In this document: one piece after another, positions 30,149-38,541 of the stretch
Layout: every line of letters starts with the position of its first letter
Position numbering within the stretch: position 1 is the stretch's first letter
From: Azospirillum melinis
GTDB taxonomy: Bacteria > Pseudomonadota > Alphaproteobacteria > Azospirillales > Azospirillaceae
Reading direction: 5' to 3'
Assembly: GCF_013340935.1 (NCBI RefSeq)
Contig: NZ_WHOS01000002.1
Span: 62,001 to 126,000, forward strand
DNA length: 64,000 nt
Position numbers and translations under genes: made by a program
Notes under the pieces: generated by a model
What the model saw: only the letters and a program-made list of their open reading frames with translations
Databases searched by the model: none
Told to the model about the DNA's origin: nothing

Positions 30149-30190
30149 GCGGTGCCGGGGCACGATGCTTTGCAGCCCCACCGGCACCGC
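30149..30190. repeat. 10-bp-arm inverted repeat in the CoA-synthetase/hydrolase divergent region
   Basis: GCGGTGCCGG (30149-30158) and CCGGCACCGC (30181-30190) are exact reverse complements, with further GG/CC pairing inside. It lies 55 bases upstream of the CoA synthetase start and would be in its leader. It may be a regulatory hairpin or a second protein site. Confidence 0.5.
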
Positions 30191-30231
30191 ACTTGTCGGT
30201 GTTGCGGAAACTATGTCATCCTATGAACTGA

Positions 30232-30248
30232 GTGTCAAATAGCGACAC
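30232..30248. promoter_or_regulatory. GTGTC-N7-GACAC inverted repeat, candidate IclR operator (site 1)
   Basis: GTGTCAAATAGCGACAC lies between the divergent CoA synthetase and tandem hydrolase genes. The same sequence with two changes (GTGTCAAACAGTGACAC) occurs at 33069-33085, upstream of the metallo-hydrolase operon and its IclR gene; both copies are followed by C. Fourteen or more identical positions in two non-homologous promoter regions make a shared regulator likely, and IclR at 32009-32884 is the natural candidate. Confidence 0.65.
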
Positions 30249-30368
30249 CGTCAGTATGGCGAACATAAGGCCCGAAGTGACCAGGGCCGGCGCTTCGCGC
30301 CCCCATCCCCTACATCCGCACATCATCGAAGAGCAGGCGCCTGATGCCAGCCAATCGGGAGGAAACTG

Positions 30369-31964
30369 ATGTCGACACCCCATTACGTGACCCTCGCCGA
30401 CAGCCAGATGCGTGTCTGGCGCAGCGGATCGGGCCCGGATCTGCTGGTCCTTCCCGGTCTGATCGAAGCGGCCTCTGTCTGTGCCGACCGGCTGGCAGGT
30501 GCCCTGCCGGGTTGGACCGTCACCGCGCTCGACCTGCCGGGAACCGGCGGGTCGGTCACGAGCTGGGCGAACGACGTCGCCGGACTGGCCCGCCTGATCG
30601 CCAATGCCGCCCGCCGTCTCGGCCTGACCGCCTGCCCGCTGCTGGCCTTCGACCTTGCGGCCCCTCTGGCACGCGCTCTGCCGACAACGGGGTGGCAGCC
30701 GGACGGCGTGCTGCTGGTCGACACCGCCATGGCGGAGGGGTGGAGCGAACGGGACTTGCGCCCCGCTTCGCTGACTCCCCGTGCGGATGGCACCCATCTG
30801 GCAGTGCTGTGGGCGCATCTGCGCGACGCCCATGTTCTGGAACCGCGTGATGCCAGCCATCCGGCCAGGAGCGGCGCTCCCCTGCCCGCTCCGCCTGAGC
30901 TGGATGCGATGCTGCGCAGCGCCGCCGTCGCACCGGACCGGTATGGGGCGCTGTGGTCGCTGTGCCTGGACGCCATGCGCGCGGAGACCGGCTCTGCCGC
31001 CGGGGAGAGTCGCATCGATGGGCTGGCGGAGGTCGCCAACCGTCTCGCGCCGATGGCCGCCGGCCGGAAGGCCGCCGCTGCGCTGCCGCCAGCCCGGCCT
31101 TTCGCCGACCCACTGCGGGTCTGGCACGACTACGCCGACACGCCCCATGGCCGCATCCATCTGCGCCGCGCCGGGCGCGGCCGGCCGCTGCTGGCTTTCC
31201 AGTCGGCACCGGGCTCGTCGGCACCGCTGCTGCCGCTGCTGCATGGGCTGGCGGCGGAACGGGAGGTCATCGCCCCCGATTATCTCGGCAACGGCGAGTC
31301 CGACAAGCCGGAGCGTGCGGTGGACATCGGCGCGCTGGCCGACGACATGCTGGCGCTGGCCGACGCGCTCGGTCTGGACGGGTTCGACCTGTGGGGAACC
31401 CATACCGGCGCGCTGGTGGCCCTCGACCTGACGGTTCGCCACCCCGAGCGGATCGGCCGCGCGGTGCTGGAGGCGCCGGTGCTGATCCCGGCAGACTTCA
31501 GCGCCGACATCCTCGACCATTACTTCCCGCCGCTGGCCGCCGACCGCTGGGGGCTGCATCTGCTCCAGGCCTGGAACATGCGGCGCGACATGTTCCTGTT
31601 CTGGCCATGGTACCGGCAGGAGCGCGCCGCCGTCCGCGATATCGGCGTCCCCACCGCGGCGGTGCTGCATGACTGGACCATGGGACTGCTGGCGAGCGGC
31701 AGCCATTACGACCGCTCCTACCGCGCCGCCTTCCGCTACGACACGCGGGCGGCCCTGGTGCGCCTGACCCGTCCGGCCCTGATCTGCGCCGGTCCGGCCG
31801 ACATGCTGGTCGAAGGGCTGGCGGAGGCGAAGACGCTCGCCCCGCCCGGAACGGAGGTCACGCCGACCCCTGCCACCGTCTGGTATCCCGGTCAGGGCGC
31901 CCAGGCGGTACAGGAAACCATCGACTGCTACGCTGCCTTCCTCAACGGAAAGTCCGAAGCATAA
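30369..31964 (+). CDS. tandem alpha/beta-hydrolase-fold protein with altered catalytic residues
   Basis: A 531-residue cytoplasmic protein made of two alpha/beta-hydrolase-like halves. The first (about 1-215) has LLVLPGLIEAAS and LDLPGTGGS, but its nucleophile turn reads LLAFDLAAPLA, with Asp where Ser is expected. The second (about 250-531) has IAPDYLGNGESDKPE and the turn LWGTHTGALVAL, with His in place of Ser; the C-terminal catalytic His is not evident either. GGGAGGA precedes the start. It may be a non-hydrolytic or unusual enzyme acting on a CoA ester or ring-fission product. It is divergent from the CoA synthetase. Confidence 0.75.
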   Translation: MSTPHYVTLADSQMRVWRSGSGPDLLVLPGLIEAASVCADRLAGALPGWTVTALDLPGTGGSVTSWANDVAGLARLIANAARRLGLTACPLLAFDLAAPLARALPTTGWQPDGVLLVDTAMAEGWSERDLRPASLTPRADGTHLAVLWAHLRDAHVLEPRDASHPARSGAPLPAPPELDAMLRSAAVAPDRYGALWSLCLDAMRAETGSAAGESRIDGLAEVANRLAPMAAGRKAAAALPPARPFADPLRVWHDYADTPHGRIHLRRAGRGRPLLAFQSAPGSSAPLLPLLHGLAAEREVIAPDYLGNGESDKPERAVDIGALADDMLALADALGLDGFDLWGTHTGALVALDLTVRHPERIGRAVLEAPVLIPADFSADILDHYFPPLAADRWGLHLLQAWNMRRDMFLFWPWYRQERAAVRDIGVPTAAVLHDWTMGLLASGSHYDRSYRAAFRYDTRAALVRLTRPALICAGPADMLVEGLAEAKTLAPPGTEVTPTPATVWYPGQGAQAVQETIDCYAAFLNGKSEA

Positions 31965-32008
31965 GTTTCGCACCCTGTGTCATAAGGCGATACTGCCGCC
32001 GTCCCATC

Positions 32009-32884
32009 TCAGCCGCCGATGGCGGACTGGGCGCGGGCGGCGCGGTGCAGCGGCGGCGCCGACAGGGAATAGAGGTTGGCCGAGATCTCCCGCACCGCGT
32101 CGCGCATGTCGTCGAGGAAATTGGGCTGGCCGTTGCGGACGATGTGGGGGGTCAGGCCGGTCAGGCTGACGGCGGCGATCAGCCGGCCGTCCGGCTCGAA
32201 CAGCGGCATGGCGATGGCGGCCAGCCCCTCGATCACGTCATCGACCGCCACCGACCATCCGCGCTGCCGCACCTCCTCCAGCTCCTTCGCCAGTTGGCGG
32301 GGGTCGGTGGTGGTGTGGGGGGTGAGGCGCGTGGTCCCGCGCGACAACACGCGGTCGACCTCCGCCTCCGGCAGATAGGCCAGCAGCACCCGCGGTGCCG
32401 CACCGCAATTCATCGGCAGCTGCCCGCCGACGATCCACCAGCGCACCTCGACCGAGCGGTCGCTGTGGAACTGGTCCAGGCAGACGGCCGATCCGTCGTG
32501 ATAGACCGACAGGAACACGGTGCTGCCGGTCGTCTTCGCCAGCCGCGACAGGATTGTGGAGGCGATCTGGCGCAGGTCTCGGCGTTCCGGCACCGCCCCG
32601 GCCAGCTTCAGGATCTCGAGCCCCAGGCTGTATTTCTGGCTCTGTGCGTCGAAGGCGGCGAAGCCGTCCTGCACCAGAGTCAGCAGGATGCGCCGCGCCG
32701 TCCCCTTGTCGAGCTTCGCAGCGCTGGCGACCTCCGTCAGGGTCAGCGTCGGGCCTTCCTGATAGAAGCTGCGCAGCACGGCCAGGGCCCGCGACACCGC
32801 GCGGACGCTGAGACCGCTCTTTTCCGTACCTAGCTCTGCGCCCTGATTGTCCGCGCCCTGGTTGTCGTCCTGTTCGGTGTCCAT
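32009..32884 (-). CDS. IclR-family transcriptional regulator
   Basis: A 291-residue IclR-type regulator. After a ~25-residue acidic leader, the winged HTH (SVRAVSRALAVLRSFYQEGPTLTLTEVASAAKLDKGTARRILLTLV, residues 26-71) is described by its ends only, and the GAF-like effector domain follows (LAKTTGSTVFLSVYHDGSAVCLDQ, MNCGAAPRVLLAYLP, GLAAIAMPLFEPDGRLIAAVSLTG). It lies between the tandem hydrolase and the metallo-hydrolase operon and is divergent from the latter. The paired GTGTC-N7-GACAC sites are the likely targets. Confidence 0.9.
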   Translation of the reverse strand: MDTEQDDNQGADNQGAELGTEKSGLSVRAVSRALAVLRSFYQEGPTLTLTEVASAAKLDKGTARRILLTLVQDGFAAFDAQSQKYSLGLEILKLAGAVPERRDLRQIASTILSRLAKTTGSTVFLSVYHDGSAVCLDQFHSDRSVEVRWWIVGGQLPMNCGAAPRVLLAYLPEAEVDRVLSRGTTRLTPHTTTDPRQLAKELEEVRQRGWSVAVDDVIEGLAAIAMPLFEPDGRLIAAVSLTGLTPHIVRNGQPNFLDDMRDAVREISANLYSLSAPPLHRAARAQSAIGG

Positions 32885-33250
32885 ACGATCAAGCCCCTTA
32901 TGGATGTCCCGCGTGTCGAGTCCAGGCGGAAACGCCGCTGTCCGGCACAGCCGGCGGAAGACGGCGGAACCGCCATCATCCCGCCGCGGTAGCAGCGCCG
33001 GCTAGCATTGATGGCCGGCACGGGGTTCCGCAACCCCTTTCCACCGTCCCTAACGCGATGCGCCGTCCGTGTCAAACAGTGACACCAATTTTGCCTGTTG
33101 ACACGATCAAGCGCAAATGGTTTCCTTGCCAAACAAACAGAACAAGCGCGCCCCACCGCCTTTGCGGATGGCGGGCGCCCCATGCTCCGGCACGCCGCTG
33201 TCCCCTGATTTCCCGGACCGGCCGCCGGCATCCTGCACGAGGGGAGGACT
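32885..33250. other. gene-free control region between IclR and the metallo-hydrolase operon
   Basis: This 366-base stretch has no credible coding frame. It holds the GTGTC-N7-GACAC repeat at 33069-33085, about 165 bases before the + strand operon, and a lone TTGACA at 33098-33103 without a matching -10. The rest is GC-rich and shows no hairpin or RNA feature I can recognise. GGGGAGGA at 33240-33247 is the ribosome site of the next gene. Confidence 0.6.
33069..33085. promoter_or_regulatory. GTGTC-N7-GACAC inverted repeat, candidate IclR operator (site 2)
   Basis: GTGTCAAACAGTGACAC differs at only two centre positions from the site at 30232-30248. Its location in the IclR/metallo-hydrolase divergent region fits joint control of the regulator and the long catabolic operon. 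Confidence 0.65.
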
Positions 33251-34141
33251 ATGCACACCATCGCCCTTGGTGCGTTCACGGTCACGCGGATCGAGGAAAT
33301 GCTGACGCCGGGCTTCGACCCCGGCTTCCTGTTTCCGGCCTACGACGAGGCGATCCTGACCCGGAACCCCGAACTGGCCGAACCGAACTTCCTCGACCCG
33401 GCATCAAAGCGCCTGATGTCGAGCATGCATTCCTGGCTGATCCGCACCGACAGCCATGTGATCCTGGTCGACACCGGCTGCGGCAACCACAAGGAACGCC
33501 ACACCCCCGGCTTCGAGCGCTTCCACATGCTGGACAAGCCCTATCTGCGAAACCTCGCGGCAGCGGGCGTGCAGCCGGAGGACGTGACCCTGGTCATCAA
33601 CACCCATCTGCACATCGACCATGTCGGCTGGAACACCCAGCTTGTCGACGGGCGCTGGGTGCCGACCTTCCCCAACGCCCGCTACATCTACGGTGCGCAG
33701 GAATTCAAGCACTGGCGCAGCCCCGAAGGTGGGTTGGTCGGCATGCCGGGCAACGGCCCGGTGATGGAGGACAGCGTCCTGCCGGTCTGGGAAGCCGGGC
33801 AGGTGGAACTGATCGAGGACGGCGACCGCATCCTCGACGGGCTGTCGGTGGAACTGGCCCCCGGCCACACCGCCGGCCAGATGTTCGTCCGGCTGGAGTC
33901 GGACCGGCACGCCGCCTACTTCACCGGCGACTGCCTGCACCAACCGATGCAGGTGGCGCGCCCCGACTGGAACAGCCGCTTCTGCGAGGATCAGGCGCAG
34001 GCGGTGGCGACCCGCCGCCGGCTGCTGGACCATGCCGCCGACCGCGGCGCCCTGGTCTTCCCCGCCCATTTCGGCGCTCCCCACACCGGCTATGTCCGCC
34101 GGACGGCCGAGACTTTCCGGTTCGAGCCGCTCGCGGCCTGA
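33251..34141 (+). CDS. metallo-beta-lactamase-fold hydrolase
   Basis: A 296-residue cytoplasmic MBL-fold enzyme. All metal ligands are visible: INTHLHIDHVGW (about res 118), APGHTAGQ, YFTGDCLH and the final FPAHFGAPHTG. No signal peptide. Relatives open lactones or hydrolyse thioesters; the substrate here is unknown. GGGGAGGA precedes ATG 33251. It is the first gene of a long operon running through dehydrogenase, aconitase-like and lyase genes into an ABC transporter, so it probably performs an early ring- or ester-opening step. Confidence 0.87.
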   Translation: MHTIALGAFTVTRIEEMLTPGFDPGFLFPAYDEAILTRNPELAEPNFLDPASKRLMSSMHSWLIRTDSHVILVDTGCGNHKERHTPGFERFHMLDKPYLRNLAAAGVQPEDVTLVINTHLHIDHVGWNTQLVDGRWVPTFPNARYIYGAQEFKHWRSPEGGLVGMPGNGPVMEDSVLPVWEAGQVELIEDGDRILDGLSVELAPGHTAGQMFVRLESDRHAAYFTGDCLHQPMQVARPDWNSRFCEDQAQAVATRRRLLDHAADRGALVFPAHFGAPHTGYVRRTAETFRFEPLAA

Positions 34142-34177
34142 TCATTCAGCCCGATCATACCCGAAAGGGACATCCCC

Positions 34178-35767
34178 ATGAGCATCGCCACCCTCGACGG
34201 CCCGGCCACTCTGATCGACACCCTGCGCACGGCGCTTGGGCCCGACGGCCTGCTGGATGACGAGAAGAGCCGGACCTTCTACGCCAACGACGTGTTCTGG
34301 CAGCCGGGCATCGCGCCGCTCGCCATCGCCCTGCCGCGCGACCGCGACGCGGTTGCCGCCACCGTGCGCGCCGCCCATGACGCCGGCGTGGCGGTGGTGC
34401 CGCGCGGCGGCGGCATGTCCTACACCAAGGGCTATCTGCCCGAAGGCCCGAATTCGGTCGTCATCGACAGCCGCCGGCTGAACCGCATCATCGACCTGAA
34501 CACCGACAGCCTCTATGTGACGGTTGAGACCGGCTGCACCTGGGCGGCGCTGAACGAGGCGCTGGAGGGAACCGGCCTGCGCACCGGCTATTGGGGGCCG
34601 CTGTCTGGCATCAACGCCACCATCGGCGGCGCCCTGTCGCAGAACAGTGCCTTCTTCGGCTCCGCCCTGCACGGCACCGTGGCGGAAAGCGTGCTGGGCG
34701 TCACCGTGGTGCTGGCCGACGGGCGCATCGTCACCACCGGGTCGGGCGGGCGCGTCGGCACCAAGCCCTTCACCCGCTCGGGCGGTCCCGACCTAACCGG
34801 CCTGTTCCTGGGCGACAACGGCGCCATGGGCTTCAAGGTGGCGGCGACGCTGCGGCTGCACCGCCGGCCGGAGCACACCGATTTCCTGTCCTTCGGCTTC
34901 ACCACCATGCAGGCGATGGCTGCTGCCCAGGTGGAGATGGCGCGGGCGCGCTGCGTGTCGGAAGGCTTCGGCATCGACCGCACCAAGGTCGAGCATTCGG
35001 CCAGCGTCAACAAGCTGTCGGACGGACTGAAGACGCTGGGCAACGTCGCCAAGGCCGGCAAGTCGCTGTTCCAGGGCGCCAAGGAGGCGCTGAGCGTCGC
35101 CACCGCCGGCACCGCCTTCCTCAAGGACCACAACTTCACCCTCCATCTGGTGGTGGAGGGGCGTAGCGAGACCCAGCTGCGCGAGGCGATGCAGACGGTG
35201 CGCGAGATTGGCGCCCGCCACGGCAAGGAGATCGAGAACAGCGTGCCCAAGGTCATGCGCTCCAAGCCCTTCGGGCCGGTGCGCGGCATGCTGGGGCGCG
35301 AGGGCCAGCGCTGGGTCCCGATCCACGCCATCTTCCCGCTGGGCGACGCCGACAAGGTGGTCGCCGCCAACGACGCCTTCTTTGCGGAGAAACGCGGCTT
35401 CATGGAGAAGCACGGCATCATCTATTCGGTGATGACCATGACGGTTGGCAACGACTTCTTCCTGGAGCCGGCCTTCTACTGGAACGACGAGATCACGCCG
35501 CTGCACGCCGCCAGCCTGGGCGACGAGGTGGTGAAGCCCTGGCGCGACCGTCCGGCCAACCCCGCGGCGCGCAATGCGGTGGCGGAACTGCGCCGTGCGA
35601 CGCAGGAGCTGTATTGCAGCCTCGGCGGCGTCAGCTGGCAGGTCGCCCGCGACTATCCGTTCCGCGAGATCGTGACCCCCGAAACCTGGTCGCTGCTGGA
35701 GGGCGTCAAGCGCGCCGTCGATCCGCAGGGGCTGATGAATCCCGGCTCCCTCGGCCTCGGCCGCTGA
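34178..35767 (+). CDS. FAD-binding oxidoreductase (FAD_binding_4 / VAO type)
   Basis: A 529-residue flavoprotein with the PCMH-type FAD domain: VVPRGGGMSYTKGYLP near residue 80, GINATIGGALSQNSAFFGSALHGTVAESVLGVTVV near 150 (quoted by its ends as GINATIGG and VLGVTVV), and the C-terminal VDPQGLMNPGSLGLGR. Enzymes of this group oxidise 2-hydroxyacids or phenolic alcohols. It lies 36 bases after the metallo-hydrolase gene and 26 before the aconitase-type gene. The operon has a second, quite different FAD dehydrogenase at its end. Confidence 0.85.
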   Translation: MSIATLDGPATLIDTLRTALGPDGLLDDEKSRTFYANDVFWQPGIAPLAIALPRDRDAVAATVRAAHDAGVAVVPRGGGMSYTKGYLPEGPNSVVIDSRRLNRIIDLNTDSLYVTVETGCTWAALNEALEGTGLRTGYWGPLSGINATIGGALSQNSAFFGSALHGTVAESVLGVTVVLADGRIVTTGSGGRVGTKPFTRSGGPDLTGLFLGDNGAMGFKVAATLRLHRRPEHTDFLSFGFTTMQAMAAAQVEMARARCVSEGFGIDRTKVEHSASVNKLSDGLKTLGNVAKAGKSLFQGAKEALSVATAGTAFLKDHNFTLHLVVEGRSETQLREAMQTVREIGARHGKEIENSVPKVMRSKPFGPVRGMLGREGQRWVPIHAIFPLGDADKVVAANDAFFAEKRGFMEKHGIIYSVMTMTVGNDFFLEPAFYWNDEITPLHAASLGDEVVKPWRDRPANPAARNAVAELRRATQELYCSLGGVSWQVARDYPFREIVTPETWSLLEGVKRAVDPQGLMNPGSLGLGR

Positions 35768-35793
35768 GGGGCGGGAGCGGAGACATCCACGCC

Positions 35794-37050
35794 ATGGGCT
35801 ACACCATCACCGAGAAGATCCTGGCACGCGCGGCGGGGCTGCCCGCGGTGCGCGCCGGACAGGACATCAAGGCGAAGCCGGACTTCGTGCTGGCCTACGA
35901 CTTCCCCGGCTACACCGACGTCTATTTCAAGACGATGAAGGAGGATTTCGGCATCGAGCGGGTGGCCGAGCCGGAACGCTTCGGCATCTTCATCGACCAC
36001 ATGGTGCCGACCGCCACCGCCAAGGAGGAGGAACTGCACATCAACACGCGCAACTGGTGCGCGGAGAACGATGTGCCGCTGTTCGAACGCCACGGCATCG
36101 GCCATCAGGTGGCGGCCGAGGTCGGCTATGCGACGCCGGGCGCCTTCGTCGTCCATTTCGACGGCCATGTCAGCCAGCTCGGCACTTTCGGCACGCTCGC
36201 CATCGGGCTGCGCCGCAACGTGATGGAAGCCTTCGTCAGCGACACGGTGTCGATCCGCGTGCCCGATACGGTGCGGGTGAATCTGCGCGGCTCCCTGCGG
36301 CCCGGCGTGATGGCGCGTGACGTCTTCCATCATCTGGTGCGCCGGCTGGGGCCGAGTTCCTGCCGCTTCCAGGTGCTGGAGCTGGGCGGACCGTCGGTGG
36401 CGGCGATGTCGACGGAGGGGCTGCAGACCATCACCGGGCTCGCCATGTTCACCGGCGCCCTGACCGCCATCGTCAATCCCGACCCGGTGCGGCTGGACTA
36501 CGCCCTGCCGCGCGCCCGCAAGAAACTGGAGCCGGTGTCGAGCGATCCGGACGCGCAGTATTCAGCGGTCCACGACATCGACCTGTCGGATCTGGAACCC
36601 ATCGTCGTCGTCCCGCCGACCCCGGCGGACACCCGCGACCTGACCGAATTCCTCGGACTGGAGATCAATGCCGGCTATCTCGGCTCCTGCGCCTCGGGCC
36701 GGCTGGAGGATCTGCGGGCGGCGGCCAAGGTGCTGGAGGGCCGGCGGGTCAAGACCGGCGTGTCGCTGCACATCGTGCCGACCAGCCAGGAGCTGATGGC
36801 GGCGGCGGCGCGCGAGGGTCTGGTGTCCACCCTGGTGGAGGCCGGCGCCTTCGTCTCCTCCCCCAGCTGCGACTATTGCTTCGGCCGCATCGCGACGATG
36901 ACGGCGGGCCAGCGCGCGGTGTCCACCGGCACGCTGAACGTCCGCGGCCGGATGGGCAGCCCGGATTCGGAAATCTACCTCTGCAACGCCGCGGTGGTTG
37001 CCGCCTCCGCCATCGAAGGCCGGATCGCCGATCCGCGCCCGTACCTGTGA
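35794..37050 (+). CDS. aconitase-family dehydratase large subunit (LeuC/DmdA-like)
   Basis: A 418-residue iron-sulfur hydro-lyase of the IPM-dehydratase/homoaconitase type. The cluster cysteines are in LGSCASGRLEDLRAA (cf. GSCTNSR in LeuC) and SPSCDYCFGR (CxxC), and HGIGHQVAAE holds the active-site histidine. Length matches the ~420-residue two-subunit enzymes such as LeuC and DmdA. Partnered by the small subunit 8 bases later and by an ICL/PEP-mutase-type lyase, the set parallels dimethylmaleate hydratase DmdAB plus lyase Dml. ATG 35794 begins at the family start MGYTITEKILARAAG. Confidence 0.88.
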   Translation: MGYTITEKILARAAGLPAVRAGQDIKAKPDFVLAYDFPGYTDVYFKTMKEDFGIERVAEPERFGIFIDHMVPTATAKEEELHINTRNWCAENDVPLFERHGIGHQVAAEVGYATPGAFVVHFDGHVSQLGTFGTLAIGLRRNVMEAFVSDTVSIRVPDTVRVNLRGSLRPGVMARDVFHHLVRRLGPSSCRFQVLELGGPSVAAMSTEGLQTITGLAMFTGALTAIVNPDPVRLDYALPRARKKLEPVSSDPDAQYSAVHDIDLSDLEPIVVVPPTPADTRDLTEFLGLEINAGYLGSCASGRLEDLRAAAKVLEGRRVKTGVSLHIVPTSQELMAAAAREGLVSTLVEAGAFVSSPSCDYCFGRIATMTAGQRAVSTGTLNVRGRMGSPDSEIYLCNAAVVAASAIEGRIADPRPYL

Positions 37051-37058
37051 GGCCGGCC

Positions 37059-37622
37059 ATGACCGAACCCACGCTCAATATGCCGCCGATGAAGGGCCGC
37101 GTCGCCTTCATCTTCGACGAGGTGAATTTCGACGTCGACCAGATCGTCGGCGTCAAGAACATCAAGATCACCGACGTGGCCGAACTGGCGCAGGTCGCCA
37201 TGCAGGCCTACGACCCGGATTTCGCCAAGTCGGTGCGGCCGGGCGACCTGCTGGTCGGCGCCGACAATTTCGGCTACGGCCACCCGCACTACCCGCCGAT
37301 GAAGGCGATGCGCCATCTCGGCGTCACCGGGGTGATCGCGGAGTCCTTCTCGCCCGGCTACTGGCGCGGCGAGGTCAGCATGGGCTTCCCGCAGGTCAGC
37401 TGTCCCGGAATCCTCGGCTTCGTCCAGCGCTGGGACGAGATTGAGGTCGACTGGGCGGCGGGCGTGGTCCGCAACCACACGCAAGGCACCGAAATTCCCT
37501 TCGAGCCGCTGCCGCAGGCGGATGCCGAGATGATCGAGGCCGGCGGCCTCGTCCCCTTCCTGAAGCGGCAGGCGGCCCAGCAACGCGAACAAAAGGATCA
37601 TGCGCATGTCCCGGGGATCTGA
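37059..37622 (+). CDS. aconitase-family dehydratase small subunit (LeuD/DmdB-like)
   Basis: A 187-residue swivelling-domain subunit: FDEVNFDVDQIVGVKNIKI near residue 20, VRPGDLLVGADNFGYGHPHYPPMKAM near 62 and VIAESFSPGYWR near 93. In LeuD and aconitase the second motif reads GxNFGxGSSRE; here the SSRE part is replaced by PHYPP, so substrate contacts must differ from isopropylmalate or citrate. The last ~20 residues overlap the lyase gene by 23 bases. It must form the active site together with the large subunit. Confidence 0.85.
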   Translation: MTEPTLNMPPMKGRVAFIFDEVNFDVDQIVGVKNIKITDVAELAQVAMQAYDPDFAKSVRPGDLLVGADNFGYGHPHYPPMKAMRHLGVTGVIAESFSPGYWRGEVSMGFPQVSCPGILGFVQRWDEIEVDWAAGVVRNHTQGTEIPFEPLPQADAEMIEAGGLVPFLKRQAAQQREQKDHAHVPGI

Positions 37623-38466
37623 ATTCCGCAACCGTGTGCTGGCGCAGAAGACCGTCTGGTCGGCCGGCGCCTATGACGCCCTGTCCGCCCGTTTCATTGA
37701 GGCGGCCGGCTTCGACGCGCTGATGACCTCGGGCTTCGGCGTCTCGGCCTCCTTCCTCGGCCAGCCGGATGCCGAGCTCTACACCATGTCGGAAAACCTG
37801 ACGGTGGTCCGCAACGTGGTGTCGGCGGTCAATGTCCCGGTCATCGCCGACATCGACACCGGATACGGCAACGCCATCAACGTGATGCGCACGATCCGCG
37901 AGTTCGAGGCGTCGGGCGTGTCGGCCGTCATCATGGAGGATCAGGTGGCACCCAAGCGCTGCCCGATCTGCGTCGGCGGGGTCGAGGTGATCCCGATGGA
38001 CGAGGGCGTCGCCAAGATCCAGGCGGCGGTCGAGGCCCGGCGCGATCCCAACATGCTGATCATCGCCCGCACCGATGTGGTCGATCCGGCCGCCGCCATG
38101 GAGCGCGGGCGCGCCTATGTCGCCGCCGGCGCCGACATGATCCAGCCGATCAGCAAGTGCTTCAAGGACATCGACGGACTGCGCGCCATGCGCGAGGCGG
38201 TCGGCGCGCCGCTGTCGCTGCAGCTGCTCGGCTGGCTGGAGAAGCTGTCGGCCGACGAGGTCGAGGAGGTGGCCGGCATGGCGACCTACGCGCTGGTGCC
38301 GCTGATGACCGTCGCCTCGGCGCTGAAAGAGAATCTGGCCGCACTGGCGGAACGCCGCTCCACCCGCGACCTGCCGCGCCCGGTGACCGACCACAACAGC
38401 TTCATCGACTTCATCGGCTTCCCGCAGATCGAGGAATTGCAGAAGCGCTACCTGAAGACCGCCTGA
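37600..38466 (+). CDS. isocitrate lyase/PEP mutase superfamily lyase (Dml-like)
   Basis: A 288-residue TIM-barrel lyase. Visible motifs: SAGAYDALSARFIEAAGFDALMTSG near residue 20, the metal-binding DIDTGYGN, and EDQVAPKRCPICVGG with the KRC catalytic loop that normally reads KKCGH or KRCGH. The cysteine that acts as acid/base in isocitrate and dimethylmalate lyases is therefore present. Such enzymes split 2-substituted malates to a 2-oxoacid and a carboxylic acid. The start at 37600 lies inside the small-subunit gene; ATG 37606 is an alternative. Confidence 0.88.
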   Translation: MRMSRGSEFRNRVLAQKTVWSAGAYDALSARFIEAAGFDALMTSGFGVSASFLGQPDAELYTMSENLTVVRNVVSAVNVPVIADIDTGYGNAINVMRTIREFEASGVSAVIMEDQVAPKRCPICVGGVEVIPMDEGVAKIQAAVEARRDPNMLIIARTDVVDPAAAMERGRAYVAAGADMIQPISKCFKDIDGLRAMREAVGAPLSLQLLGWLEKLSADEVEEVAGMATYALVPLMTVASALKENLAALAERRSTRDLPRPVTDHNSFIDFIGFPQIEELQKRYLKTA

Positions 38467-38541
38467 CGATCCTTTGCCGGCGGGCACCACCCGCCGGGGC
38501 CAAGGGCAACGCAAAAGACGACCAATCCACGGAGGAACCCC

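Noticed and set aside
31977..31993. GTGTCATAAGGCGATAC as a third IclR site
   Set aside because: One arm base is wrong, the centre differs, and it lies between two convergent gene ends, so it is not a convincing operator on its own.
35794..37622. Leucine-biosynthesis LeuCD
   Set aside because: The small-subunit substrate motif is changed, and the lyase, FAD dehydrogenase and IclR context is catabolic.
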